NCBI RefSeq assembly: GCF_048771995.1
Contig: NC_133024.1
Coordinates: 86,470,501-86,534,500 of the forward strand
DNA length: 64,000 nt
Direction of reading: 5' to 3'
Source of the DNA: Taeniopygia guttata
Lineage: Eukaryota > Chordata > Aves > Passeriformes > Estrildidae
The translations under genes and the position numbers were made by a program. Of this stretch, positions 44,001-54,845 are shown piece after piece; the first letter of the stretch is position 1, and the number at the start of each line of letters is the position of its first letter. Under the pieces are notes generated by a model. That model was not told where the DNA came from, searched no databases, and saw only the letters and a list, made by a program, of their open reading frames with translations.

Positions 44001-47000
44001 GATATACAAAAGAGGCATTTTTGGAGCATATTCATGTATTCTTGTATAGACACTGCATGGAATGTGATGACTCTGCTGCAGAAGTGATAGTTCCTGACTT
44101 TTTTCAGTCAGTCTGAAGTGCTCAACTGCTACAGATCTCTGATCAGTGCAGTCAGAGAGATGCATCCTTTCCAAAGTGCCTTATTTTGCAGACATGCTTG
44201 AATCCATAAATGATGCTATAATTCATGAGACTTATGGAATTTAGATTTTTTTTCCAAAATACCATTTGATTCCAAAGTATTCCAAAATATTCCAAAATAC
44301 CTGCAGAGTATCAAACAATCAATAATTGATCAATATTGCTTTGTGAGCAATACCAAACTTGCCTATCTTATTTCTAATTTTACAAATATATTTTTCTGTC
44401 ATGGTTTTTAATCTTAGCAACACATAGGAAATTAAACCTGCAAAATCTTCAGCTGATTCAAGGTCCAAAATTCTTTGATGCTCTCATGTAACTAGGGATG
44501 ATGTCACAGATTGTTGCACCCTTGTTCAGGTCAATGTAGCATATATTGTCATATTCCATAGATATAATTGTATTGTCAAATGTTTTGTAATCATGCATTT
44601 AGTTTAGGTAACCTGTTTGGTTAAAGGAAATTATGCTTATTTGGGAGTGGGAAAGTGATAAAGGGAAATAAAAATAATTGGGTCACTGTAGATGTACCTT
44701 TTACCTAACAAATGTATTTAGAATTTATTTTTATTTTGTAACTCACCAAGCTGCATTATTTTTAGAAAGCTCCTAAAACTGATTTTGCTATATTTTTTTT
44801 CTTAGCAATGGAAAACAAAATATCACAATTCAAAAGTGGACATTGAATGTACTTGAAAGAAATAAAAGCAGCTGTTTCAATGAAAATCATTTAACTACAG
44901 AAATTAAAAGTGCTGGAACTGGTCATTCACTGAAATGCAGCGATTTGTCTGTCTATGAAAATGACAGCATAACATGGTATAAGGTAATTACTGAAACAGT
45001 GTCACTCCAGTCTTTGGCTGTAGAAACAAATGATTGCAGGGAAATATTAATTGCAAACAAATTTTTAGAATTATCTACAAACATTGTAAAGCCTTAATTT
45101 CTCATGAGATTAGGGGGGAAAACAGACAGATACAAAAAACAAAGCTTTTGTCTGCTTTCCAATTTGTAAAAAAAATATACCTGTTTCAGAAATTATTAAA
45201 CTAGTAGTTTGGAATGATGAAATATCTGATGTGCATGTCTGTTTGCTGATTTTGGCAGCAGCTGGTTTAGCCAGCTGCTGCTTTGCTGATACAGATATTG
45301 TACTGATGCTAAATGAGATGCCAAGATTTTTATTTTACAGTTGACATGTACTTGTAAAGTAATTGCAAACTTTTCAATTCTGCTGTTTCTGAACAGTTTT
45401 TAAGTGTGTACTAGATCCAGTTCTGTTCATTTTTGGCAAATCATCTCTTTGGGGTGAGCTCCTTATTCTTCTCAGGTCTCCTGGTTGGAGTAACAGATCC
45501 TATTCACCCCAAGATCCATCAGTTTCAGGAAGGGATTTTGACTGATTTATACAGGCATCTGGAGTAGCCTGGCAAGAATGAGCTACAGCCTTACTGTTTA
45601 GTCTTTTGGGACCTGGGACGATGGGACCATTGATGGATAGGGCCGCAGATTATTGTGTTTTCCTCAATTGCAGTGTTCTCAACTTCTAATGGGTTAAATG
45701 TTCAAATGTTGCATATAAGTGGCCATGAGTGAAAATTGGGCCGGCACCTCTTTTGGGTCAGACACATCATTGAGATAGTGAAAAGGTGATGGTGACACTT
45801 TGTTAAAAAAAAAAATATCTTGATTTCTTTAATGTTTTGAATGCATGTTTGCTGCAGAATAGTATTTTCTGGTTTTGTTGATGCAGGACTGTAAGAATTA
45901 TGAACATGAAACAGAGAGGGAACTAAATTTTAGAACCTTAACAGTGCAAAACTCTGGGATATATACCTGTAAAATTTTAATCAGTCATGAAGGAGCGATA
46001 TACCACAACACAAATACAATTAAACTTGTAGTAGAAGAAGGTAAGAAAGCTTTCTAAAATTTTGAAGCATACTTTTTGGTTCACTTTACTTAGGAGATTT
46101 TTAATTGCAGTTCTCATTTGATAATATATACCAGGGTGACCAAATCTGAACCACTTCAGAATAATTTGAGAAGTAAAAAAGCAGAAGTTAAGATGAAATA
46201 TTACCAATTTTGGAAAATGTATTTAGTAAGTTTTCCCTGCAGTTGTTTTTTTTTTTTTTTTTATTTATTTTTTTGTCAAAATAGCTGCTCTAAGTAAGTC
46301 ATACAAACTTAAATTGTACTCTGTGTGTATATATATATATGTGAAAAAAATTCAAAAATACCTCCTGGGTTCTAAGCTACTCAGTAACACCAGAATCCAG
46401 ATATTGGTCTGTGAATTTAATGGAATGTTTGTGATTAATTTTATATATTGAGCAATTATGTGACTTCTACTGTGGAAGAATGTAAGTGAGGCATTACTTC
46501 AATACTTTTATTTTAGATGCACCAGAGGCTTTCACTTTGGAGATAGTTGGACATCATGAAGTGATTGAAACAGAAATAGGTATGAAATTAATACAGAAAT
46601 CTTTGAGGTAATGACTCCACCTACATGCTTTTGTTCTGATTTCTTTATGGCTGATGGTCTGGATAAGTATAATTAAACTAATTGTCTATGCATCATCCTG
46701 TATGTGGTCTAACCTCACATCTGATAATATTTTGCCTAGTGGCTGATACACACGTGCACTAAATGTACCCTTTCAGAGGCAGAAGCTGAAGTTTCTGCTA
46801 CAACCTGAAAGAGAAGGTGGTGGTGGTGATAAAACATCTCTCCGTGGCTTTCTTTTGTAGAGAGAAAACGCCATGAAGCAATGTGTAAAAGATGTATGGT
46901 TTACTCGGTGAACAGCAGTAATGAGTAATCCCACTGATACCTGATGTGGTTGAGAATGTTATTCTTCAGGGAAATGAGGAGTGTGAGGTGTGACAGTCCT

Positions 47001-50000
47001 GGCAATGTGTGCATGTATATCTGTACTGTCAAGAGATCTTATCTGTGCTTCTAGCTGGAAGTAGGTTAGATAAAATGATCTGCAGGCTTCTCACAGTCTT
47101 GGACAGGATCCAGGATATTGTGATTGAGGCTGTAATTAACTTTTTAAAACAGAAATTTACCAGACTTTTTCATGTCCTCTTCTCTCCCCTTGCTTGGGGG
47201 CTTCTCTCTCTTCTGGTTACCTAATTCTTCCTTTCAAAGTCTTCCTCTGTGGCTCATACCTGTATCTCATTTACTAATCTAGGACCTCGGATGCTAATTT
47301 TCCTTCCTTCCTACCAATACTGCTTGGTAAGTTATTTTCCCAATCCTATTATGCCTGACACCTTCCAACCGCCCAGAATGCCCTTCCTGCACATTTCCTC
47401 CTCATTACTGTGCTTGTCCCAGCTCTTAGGAGTTAGCAGGGTTTGGCATCAAATGCTTACAATCTACCTGTCTTCCATCCTTTACCTGCCTTGATAAGAT
47501 CATTTGATAAGGTCATTGAACTACCTGCTAAGTGATGAGATAGATGGCATGGGGGAGACTGAAGGGAATGCAGAATGAGCTCGGTCCACCATCTTTTAAA
47601 CCTGTCATTGCTTAGGATGGTGTTCTATGATATTTGCCTCCAAATAGCTGTTGTGTGTGGTGGAAATGCTAGAGTTGCAAGGCAAATGATACTAGGTTAG
47701 GTCTGTGCAGCTCTAATTTGGATTTCTAAGATCTGAATCTGTGATGGACAGTTTTTCAGCTGGATCTTGCTTTGAAGGTTCTAGAAGTATCTGATGAGTC
47801 TTGAGAAATCAGCTTCATGTGCTCTTAGAAAATTGCTGGGTAGGCCTTGCTGACTGGAAAGTATTTATGCATGATGGTCTGAAGAAGGACTAACACACAT
47901 TTTTCCTGGCTTAATAAAGAGCATTCTGGATGTATTCCCTGGTAATGATACTGCAATAGCCTAGAAACTGTGGTTGCAGCTAACTTCAGGTCAAGCTTCC
48001 CATGACAGAGTTTTAAAAATCTCACACTCCAGAGCTGTAGTCTTCTGCCCTTATTTTTTCCAAGTGCAGAGTTGTCCTTTTAGTTTTGCAATTTCTTCAA
48101 ACTACTGGAACTTTGTGGGGTGGTTCCTGTCAGTTACACTTAGTGCTTTGAAATAGGACAAGTAGCTGACTGAGTAAATGATTTGTTCATGTATTCAGGA
48201 ATTTCCAGTTGTAATACTGAGATAAGAATTTGTTCTGTGCATGTTCAGCAGGGGCTTTGGTTTTGTTGAGTAATCATATAGTTTCCCTATTATAATTAGT
48301 TGCTTGTAATTCCCCTTACCAGTTACTTACTTTTACCTGGTCCTGGAGCACTGGTGATAGGTTTTCTTCTTCTGTTCTCAGCCTGCATAACTGTTTTATA
48401 GAATCAGTCTGGTTTATAGAATCATAGAATATCTCAAGTAGGAGGCCATAAGGATCATCAACTCCAATTCCCTTTAGTTCTCTAAAGCCTGAAATTTTCA
48501 GGTCTATTTAAACCCACCTGGCTGTGATGATTTATCTGAAAGAAACAGTGGATGACTGTCACTCTGCAGCAGTGCATGATTGCTGAGGTCACCACCAGTG
48601 CAGGTGTAACAAGACATTGAGCAGGGGCTACACAATTCAGAAAGGAGCACAGCTTATAGGACATGTTTCCTGGAAAGCTGACACTTCACTGTGCTGTGTA
48701 CATGAATCCTACTTCTCACTAAATCTTCCCATGTTATGCCTTTTTTTGTAGGTAAAGAAGAGATATTCAATTGCACAGGTTCCTTGGGTTATTATATGCA
48801 AGAAGATGCCAGCCTCTACTGGTTAATTAACCAAACATTTCCAGAACAATGCACAGGTATCCCTGAGAATGAACCTTCAATATGTGAAGAAGAACTCAAA
48901 AAACTACAGTAAGTTTCCTGAAAATGCCGTATTTAGTATGTGGTAATGTCCTACACTTTGTGGAACTGCAAATTCACTAAAAACCACAGTCTGATGGTTT
49001 TCTCTAGAACTGTTCCTAAAAATCTGCCTCTCGGGGGTTGTGGGTTTCTGTACAGATAGTGTGGCTAACACCATTCCTTGTTGCAGGTTGGGAAACAAGT
49101 TCTATATCACAAGACTACTACGGATTAAAAAAGTAAGAGATGAGGACATGCATCATAATTTCACCTGCATGTTGCAAGCTGATGAAACCACACAGATAAA
49201 AATAGTAAAATTGAAGAAAGGTATGACATCATCTAGAAGTAATTTATTAATCAGCCTTCTCAACCCTGAGGGCATTTCAAAACACCGCTCCAAATACTGT
49301 CTGCTTTGAAAGGTCCTCACACATCTTGTGCTGGACCTAACAACCCCTGGGTGATTCCTCCTGCTCACAGACAGGGACAGGAGTGCAAAGCAAAAGAAAT
49401 ACAGATTACAATGAGCATGTCTTGAGAATATCTTCACAAAGATTTAAGTGTTAAAAATCTGTATTTGGAACTAAAATCCTCAAGGATTATTAATAATAAT
49501 TAATAGTAATAATAATAATAATAATAAATAATAATAGTAATGAAGAAAGGCTTGAAAGAGACTAGAGGAAAAAAAAAAAAAGGCAAAAGTATCTTGTCCA
49601 AAGAGATTAAATAGGACATTAAGGACTTATGGATGGGACTGAGAGAGAGGTGAATGGTAGATAATAAGAGGAAATAATAAAAAAACCTGAAGAAAACTCT
49701 CCACAAAATTGAGTGACCATCATTTGGGGATGCTGTACATCTATGAGGATCTGTAATGTCAGTCTTGATCTCACGTACTCTGCACACACATAAATGAACT
49801 GTATGTGATTGCGTCCAAGATTGTTTCTCCTGTTTTTTACAGTAAAACATGTTTTGTAGTTTATCTTAGGACCAGTGCTTGAAGCATTAGCAGGAAAGGA
49901 TTCCCATCAACACTGTGATTTTTTTGAAGTGATTTTTAGCATTAGTATTTGATACATAATCTTGTCATATAATACTCTTTTTTAAGGCTGTATTTTGCTT

Positions 50001-53000
50001 TTTTCCTCTTTTACAGGGAAGATTCAAGACTTGCCAGTGCATGTATTTACTACTGGAATGGTTCTTGCTCTGCTATTTCCACTTGTTGCTGTAGCTGTGG
50101 TGTTTGTGTTTGTGATGTTTAGGGTCGATTTCGTTCTGTTTTACAGAAATATATGCAGGAGAGATGATACTGCTGAAGGTATGACGTTGCTAATGCTGAC
50201 ACTGAAATAAGCATATTGATGAAGAATATTTTCTGTCAGGCTCTATGAAGTAATCAGCTTTGATGAAGACAAAAAAATTATCTTAAATATGGGAGCAGTG
50301 TGAGAAGAAACAAAGAATATATAAAAGAGAACTTGATGGTCAGGTGCTAATGTGTGCTTGTGTATATGTGTGGCAATGAAAACATAAACACAGTGAAGAA
50401 GCTGCCTCTGGAGCAGGCAATGGAAGGAATGTGGTAGGATGATGGTGATGAGCTCTGTTCTGCTATATTCTTCATCACAAAAGTTGATAAGGATGGACAG
50501 ATTTTCAGTTATGTATCCATGAAGAGGATGAACACTGAAATTTTCAGATGGGCAGACTGACGCAAGTTTGTTTTCACCTCACTGGTGCCCTTCAGTAGGG
50601 TGAAGCTTAAAATGTTTCCTTGACTGTAGAGGCCATTGCATGTTTATAAATGCACTTAAGCATGAGTGGAAGTGCACATTACCAGTATCTTACCAGGCAG
50701 CAGCTCTGTGGCCTTCACAACAAGCAAATCCAACAGCTACTCAATTTTAAGAATTATTTTTATAAAAATTGTGGTATAAACTTGCTGTATATATAGGTCT
50801 GATTTTCTTGGCCTTCCTTCGTCTCTAAATCAGCTTGAATATAACTTGAATGAACTGCAGTTGTTGGAGATTTTTTGGTAATGGGTGGATGTCATTTATG
50901 CCTGGCAATGTTATTACCTATTTGTTGATATCAGTTACCACAGTGACTTTCACTCAGGGAGAATCTCTGAGAACCTGAACTATACTGCCCTGCAGGAGCT
51001 GCCTCTTGGGGAGTAGGAAATCCATTGGCTAGTATCCAGGTGTGGGGTTTCATGGAGTTTACTTTATACTTTCTCTTATAAACTACATGCAGTAAAGTAT
51101 TCAGAAAGGGAAGAAAAATAGGGCAGTTTAAGAAACAAAGCCACGTGTTCTAGTGTATCGACCTTGATAGTTGCTCTGTGGCAGTGTGGTGGACCTGGCC
51201 TCTGGACTGGTCTTTGATTTTCTGTTTGCAAATTAGTGCTCCAACCATGACCAGACGTAGCATAGTCTCATGACAAAAATAATTAACTGGTTTGTTCTCT
51301 CTTGCTGATACCCATTCCACTTGATACTCTTTGTATACACAGTGTACAATAAATGTTGAAATCTGCAGTATCACTTAAATAACAATTTTTTCAGGCTACA
51401 GACATATTTTTTGCTTCCCTTCATATCTTGATTTTCACAGATGTGTCACTAATTGGTTAAATTAATCTGATTTTATTTTAAAAGCACCTTAATGTAGAAA
51501 GAAAATATTTTCAAGTATTTTTCAAGTGCAATCAGAATCTTTTGTATCAACCTTAAATTTTTTCAGGACATTTTTTGAATCTGATGAAAAGTGTTTGAAG
51601 ACTCTTCAGATTCTTCAGAAGAAAAATCAGGGATTTCTTGATGCTTTACTGTCGAGACACTAAGTTTGAAAATGGGAATGGTGAATCAGATACTGGATTT
51701 CTAATGGTTGATAACAAGACAGCAATTGTTAATTTATTTTCAGATGGGAAAGAATATGATGCATTTGTGTCGTATCTGAAAGACTGTGTTTCTCCTACTG
51801 AAGAAGAGAGAGAATTTGCTTTGAAGATACTGCCCATGATATTAGAAGAAAACTTTGGGTACAAGTTATGTATATTTGAGAGGGATGTATTCCCTGGAGG
51901 AGGTAAGTGTATTGAATATTCTTGTCATTAAATAGGCTCATTGTTTTCCCATAAAGGTAGAAGTCTATAATTAGAAGGAATTCTGTCACATGTTGTGCAT
52001 TGAAAAGTTATATTTTTCATTTAATCTGGACTGTGTTCATGCAAAGTTTGGTTGCAAACATTTCACATGTTTTATAGTTATATGTATGAATTCATATACA
52101 CTTACATACACATGCACACGTAAATCACTAATTACAAAGAATCAAGATGAAAATATCAAAGAGCAAGCATCAAGAAGGTTTAGATGAGGACAGAAGATAT
52201 CAGATATTTCCCAGTAATAGTGCTTTTGCTCTGCTTTTGCTGAGGGCCAGTGAATGAACTCACATTTATTGCACAGAGCAGCTGATGACTCTGGTACTAG
52301 TTATTCATAGGTAACTTTTATATTTGCCATATCTTCAGTGTGATGGTTGAAACCATTTTCTGAATGAAACGGGTGCATAACAAAATAGAAATAAAAAATG
52401 GAATTTTGTTTGGCCTATGGATGTATCTGGCATCTGCCTTTTGCTTGAATAAAAGGTACTTTGAATTTCTGTTTAGTCCAAGGATACAGCTGAGGAATAA
52501 AATTTCATTGTTCAAACCGCAGAACAGTAAGATCAGTTAGCTTTCTTCATTAAGCAGGATCTTGTCCTGAAAAAATTTTCTAACCTGAAAGGAGCTACAG
52601 CTCTTCCAAGCCCTTTTTTATTACCTATTCTCTTTCTTTAAGTATTAAAGAATTGTTTACTGAAGTTTGCAGTCTGATTCTTTCGATAGTTTTAGCTTAT
52701 TTCCTTTTCTCTGGTCTGATCCATTGTGAACATGTAAAATAGAATATTTCCTTTTTTGCAGAGGAGCCTTTGGTGTTGTAATACCCTTGTCAGCCTCCAG
52801 AAAACTGGGGGTAACTCAGTTTGCTCTTCATTAGGTTAGTTCTGCAGTTTGCTTTGCCTTTCTCTACAAGTCACATCTTCTAGATCTGTGGTTTGTGGAG
52901 ACTTTGTCCCATGGTGATTAAACAAGCACTGGAAGCTGTGCATGAAAATTCAATTTGGTGATATTAAATGGTGATATTTAAAGGGTATCACCATTCACTT

Positions 53001-53944
53001 TAATTCATCAATTTTCATACCAAAAATTATCAATCTAAAACACAGTTGGAACTCTTTCTGTCATCACATGCTGGTCTTCTCAGCCCTGGATTTTTGGAAA
53101 TAAATTTGGGTGTTTGGTGTCATAAAGGAAGGTGTAACCCCAAGGTTACAGAATACTTGGAGAGAAGTTGCTGTTTATGCCTTTCTGTGGAATCACTCCA
53201 ATGGTATCTATTAGGAAAGGGCAAGGAGGTGTCTGGTTGGGGGAAAGTTAATTTTGCTGTTGCCTTCTGTCCATGTCACTACTGCCAGACAGCAGTCTAG
53301 GGTAGATGGAGATTATAAGTAGGTTTATGTCTGCTCTAGAGAACCAACTTTGACCATACCTGACTTACTTTTCAGAGACTCCTAATTTTTGATACATATT
53401 CATCTCTTCATAAGGACAGGATGCTTACATGCTGTCACTTTATAAGAGGGACATTTTTGGTATATATGTGTATTTAAAAGATAAGTGATTCAGTCCTTAT
53501 CGTTTCCATTTAATATAACAATAAATTTATCTTTAATTTGCAGCGTTTGTTGATGATATCCATTCATTCATTGATAAAAGCAGAAGATTAATCATTATAC
53601 TGAGCCAGAACTACGTTTCTGACAGAGCCATATATGAACTTGAGAGTGGACTGCATAAAGCTCTAGTTGAAAGAAAAACTAAGATCATATTAATTGAATA
53701 TATGCCTATAAGTGACTACAATTTCTTGCCAGAATCACTGTCACTTTTGCCATCAAAGAGGATGGTGAAATGGAAAAAAGATAAATCTCTTCCCATGAAT
53801 TCCAGATTTTGGAAGAACCTTCGGTACCTGATGCCAGCAAAGCCTATCAAGACAAAGACCAAAGGGCACTATAGTAATCTTGACTTACGCTCAGAAGCTT
53901 CTCAACCCTGGACTGAAGGCTCTGACTTTAATGCAATTTTATAA
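37961..53944 (+). CDS. IL18R1: Interleukin-18 receptor 1 (IL-18R alpha), complete ten-exon coding gene
   Basis: Coding exons: 37961-38009, 39040-39280, 44806-44983, 45887-46040, 46517-46579, 48752-48908, 49087-49220, 50017-50178, 51744-51902, 53544-53944. Total is 1698 bases, 565 codons plus stop; human is 541. Domains: signal peptide about 1-16; Ig1 about 17-97; Ig2 about 98-207 including the split at 'WYK/DCK'; linker 208-228; Ig3 229-325; transmembrane about 338-361; TIR about 380-531 with box 1 YDAFVSY (384-390), box 2 R426-D427..P430-G431 and box 3 F521-W522. '[21 protein letters not shown]' and '[15 protein letters not shown]' are near-identical to human IL18R1. In mammals this chain binds IL-18, pairs with IL18RAP and signals through MyD88. 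All introns are GT-AG and the frame closes exactly. Unusual points are the Ig1 cysteine pattern and a C-terminal tail about 15 residues longer than human. Confidence 0.94.
38010..39039 (+). other. IL18R1: IL18R1 intron after coding exon 1
   Basis: Phase-1 intron of 1.0 kb, AT-rich. No repeat or exon was recognised. Confidence 0.8.
39040..39280 (+). CDS. IL18R1: IL18R1 coding exon 2 (Ig domain 1)
   Basis: Residues 17-97. '[22 protein letters not shown]' (C20, C37), 'INWYK' (W55) and '[17 protein letters not shown]' parallel human 'DCVLEFWPVELNDTGSYFF'. The human second cysteine pair has no counterpart: Leu39 and an Asn stand at those positions. Acceptor 'ctgaag', donor 'gtgagt', phases 1 to 2. 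Confidence 0.92.
39281..44805 (+). other. IL18R1: IL18R1 intron after coding exon 2
   Basis: A 5.5-kb phase-2 intron, AT-rich and notably free of recognisable CR1 or LTR pieces. Short open frames (for example 41787-42080) lack family similarity and splice context. Confidence 0.75.
44806..44983 (+). CDS. IL18R1: IL18R1 coding exon 3 (Ig domain 2, first half)
   Basis: Residues 97-156. '[17 protein letters not shown]' matches human 'TQKWKLNVIRRNKHSCF', and the exon ends 'ITWYK' in phase 0. 'HSLKCSD' carries the Ig2 cysteine. Acceptor 'tttcttag', donor 'gtaatt'. Confidence 0.92.
44984..45886 (+). other. IL18R1: IL18R1 intron after coding exon 3
   Basis: Phase-0 intron of 0.9 kb with a perfect 11-bp hairpin at 45255-45281. 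No exon or transposon was recognised. Confidence 0.75.
45255..45281. repeat. Perfect 11-bp inverted repeat, 5-base loop
   Basis: Arms 'gcagcagctgg' and 'ccagctgctgc' around 'tttag'. Each arm contains the E-box core 'cagctg', giving two E-boxes on a potential hairpin. Confidence 0.85.
45887..46040 (+). CDS. IL18R1: IL18R1 coding exon 4 (Ig domain 2, second half)
   Basis: Residues 157-207. It opens '[15 protein letters not shown]' and carries '[21 protein letters not shown]', matching human 'DQGYYSCVHFLHHNGKLFNIT'. Acceptor 'gatgcag', donor 'gtaaga', phases 0 to 1. Confidence 0.9.
46041..46516 (+). other. IL18R1: IL18R1 intron after coding exon 4
   Basis: Phase-1 intron of 476 bases with a T-rich tract (about 46245-46275) and a short TA run (46326-46340). 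Nothing else was seen. Confidence 0.8.
46517..46579 (+). CDS. IL18R1: IL18R1 coding exon 5 (Ig2-Ig3 linker)
   Basis: Residues 208-228 ([21 protein letters not shown]), the small linker exon of the family. Phases 1 to 1, bounded by 'attttag' and 'gtatga'. Supported by exact frame closure and by position rather than strong identity. Confidence 0.85.
46580..48751 (+). other. IL18R1: IL18R1 intron after coding exon 5
   Basis: Phase-1 intron of 2.2 kb with a short CR1 tail fragment at 48415-48475. No exon was recognised. Confidence 0.75.
48415..48475 (-). mobile_element. Short CR1 LINE 3' end
   Basis: The + strand reads 'tatagaatcatagaatatct', 'gaggccataaggatcatc' and 'aactccaattcc', the antisense of a CR1 3' terminus. 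Only the last 60 bases or so are recognisable. Confidence 0.6.
48752..48908 (+). CDS. IL18R1: IL18R1 coding exon 6 (Ig domain 3, first half)
   Basis: Residues 229-280. '[22 protein letters not shown]' gives the Ig3 cysteine and tryptophan (human 'NVRLNCSALLNEEDVIYW'). Acceptor 'ttttgtag', donor 'gtaagt', phases 1 to 2. Confidence 0.9.
49087..49220 (+). CDS. IL18R1: IL18R1 coding exon 7 (Ig domain 3, second half)
   Basis: Residues 281-325. '[23 protein letters not shown]' is the Ig3 F strand (human 'ASKVLRIENIGESNLNVLYNCTV'). The intron before it is 178 bases. Donor 'gtatga', phases 2 to 1. Confidence 0.92.
49221..50016 (+). other. IL18R1: IL18R1 intron after coding exon 7
   Basis: Phase-1 intron of 0.8 kb containing an AAT microsatellite at 49490-49545. 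Nothing else was recognised. Confidence 0.8.
49490..49545. repeat. (AAT)n microsatellite
   Basis: Tandem 'aat' with scattered 'agt' units. It produces a spurious poly-tyrosine frame on the minus strand. Confidence 0.93.
50017..50178 (+). CDS. IL18R1: IL18R1 coding exon 8 (transmembrane)
   Basis: Residues 326-379. '[19 protein letters not shown]..' matches human 'DIPGHVFTRGMIIAVLILV'. The span is about 338-361, followed by '[17 protein letters not shown]' (human 'RVDLVLFYRHLTRRDET'). Phases 1 to 1. Confidence 0.95.
50179..51743 (+). other. IL18R1: IL18R1 intron between transmembrane and TIR exons
   Basis: Phase-1 intron of 1.6 kb. The TIR exon's frame stays open upstream to 51638, but this is intron sequence preceding the 'ttttcag' acceptor. 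No repeat was recognised. Confidence 0.8.
51744..51902 (+). CDS. IL18R1: IL18R1 coding exon 9 (TIR, first part)
   Basis: Residues 380-432. '[15 protein letters not shown]' (box 1) to '[16 protein letters not shown]' (box 2), nearly identical to human '[16 protein letters not shown]'. Phases 1 to 1, donor 'gtaagt'. Confidence 0.96.
51903..53543 (+). other. IL18R1: IL18R1 last intron
   Basis: Phase-1 intron of 1.6 kb, AT-rich. No exon or clear transposon was recognised. Confidence 0.75.
53544..53944 (+). CDS. IL18R1: IL18R1 coding exon 10 (TIR, second part, and stop)
   Basis: Residues 433-565. '[21 protein letters not shown]', '[23 protein letters not shown]' and '[15 protein letters not shown]' (box 3 F521-W522) identify IL18R1. 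The tail of 33 residues after MPAK contains acidic and aromatic residues ('PWTEGSDF') and is unlike the 18-residue human tail. Confidence 0.96.
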
Positions 53945-54278
53945 CAATTCTGGAGACAGAAGATGTAGCAGAAAACTGTGTGTTTTTCTAACTAATAGAA
54001 CTAGTAAACTAATATTTTGAGAAATAGTTGATTAAGAGGCCAGCTCTGAGGTCTGAGAAGAATACAGAAGTTACTGCAGTGGCCAGGATGATGTTAATCC
54101 CAACCAATAAATCCTATCCCAGAGAAGGTTTCTTCAGCAATCTGCAGAGGGTGCAGAAGTTTCATTCTGCTTAGGACTTACCACATGGCATAAAGCATGA
54201 TGAAAAATATTTTTTTTAATGATTTTCAGTGATGTAGAATGATACTATTTTTACTTCCATATACTTTTTAGACCCTTC

Positions 54279-54288
54279 AATAAATAAA
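54279..54288 (+). terminator. IL18R1: IL18R1 polyadenylation signals
   Basis: Two overlapping AATAAA hexamers, 335 bases after the stop, in 'ttcaataaataaatc'. They are the first such signals after the coding sequence and are followed by TTATT-rich sequence. Confidence 0.7.
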
Positions 54289-54679
54289 TCAGTTATTGCA
54301 ATCTCTTATTATTATTTAGATACTCCTTGTTTTGTATTTTGGTATTTTCTAAGGATTGTAAGTAGACCCACACAGCTCCTGCCTTAAAGAGCTTGTCATG
54401 CAGGCTTTGGGCAACATCAAGTAGGAAAAAACCCAAGCCAACAGAGAAAAGGGAGGTTAGAAAAAGTAGGGCAGTTTTTTTTGGGATGGTTTAACAGTAT
54501 TTACTACTGAATTGTACATGGTGTACAACTGGGAGTCATTTGAAGGAATGGTAAAGACTGTTTACATCCTATTTCACTAAGATTGCAAATGCTCGTTTTG
54601 ACAGGGGCAAGAGGGGGGTGGGATAGAAAAAATAGTATTTTATTAATGGATTTTATTAATTGATATCACACTGGAATCA

Positions 54680-54845
54680 ATTTCTCAGTGAGGTTGTGGA
54701 GTCTCCCTCAATGGAGATAATCAAGAACTGACTGGACATAATTCTGTGCAATGTGCTCTGGGATGACCCTGCTTGAGCAGGAGGTCAGACCAGATGTCCC
54801 ACTGTTGTCCCTTCCAAACAGACACGTTCCATGATTCTGTTGTAT
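54680..54845 (+). mobile_element. CR1 LINE 3' fragment (sense)
   Basis: 'gaggttgtggagtctccctc', 'tcaagaactgactggaca', 'gcaggaggtcagaccagatg' and 'cccttccaaacag', then 'catgattctg', form the sense CR1 3' end. A short 5'-truncated copy. Confidence 0.85.

Noticed and set aside
49500-49850. 116-codon minus-strand frame ending in poly-tyrosine
   Set aside because: Antisense of the AAT microsatellite in an IL18R1 intron, with no independent coding signal.
51638-51743. Upstream in-frame extension of the IL18R1 TIR exon with an ATG
   Set aside because: It lies before a good 'ttttcag' acceptor and has no counterpart in IL18R1; it is intron sequence that happens to be open.
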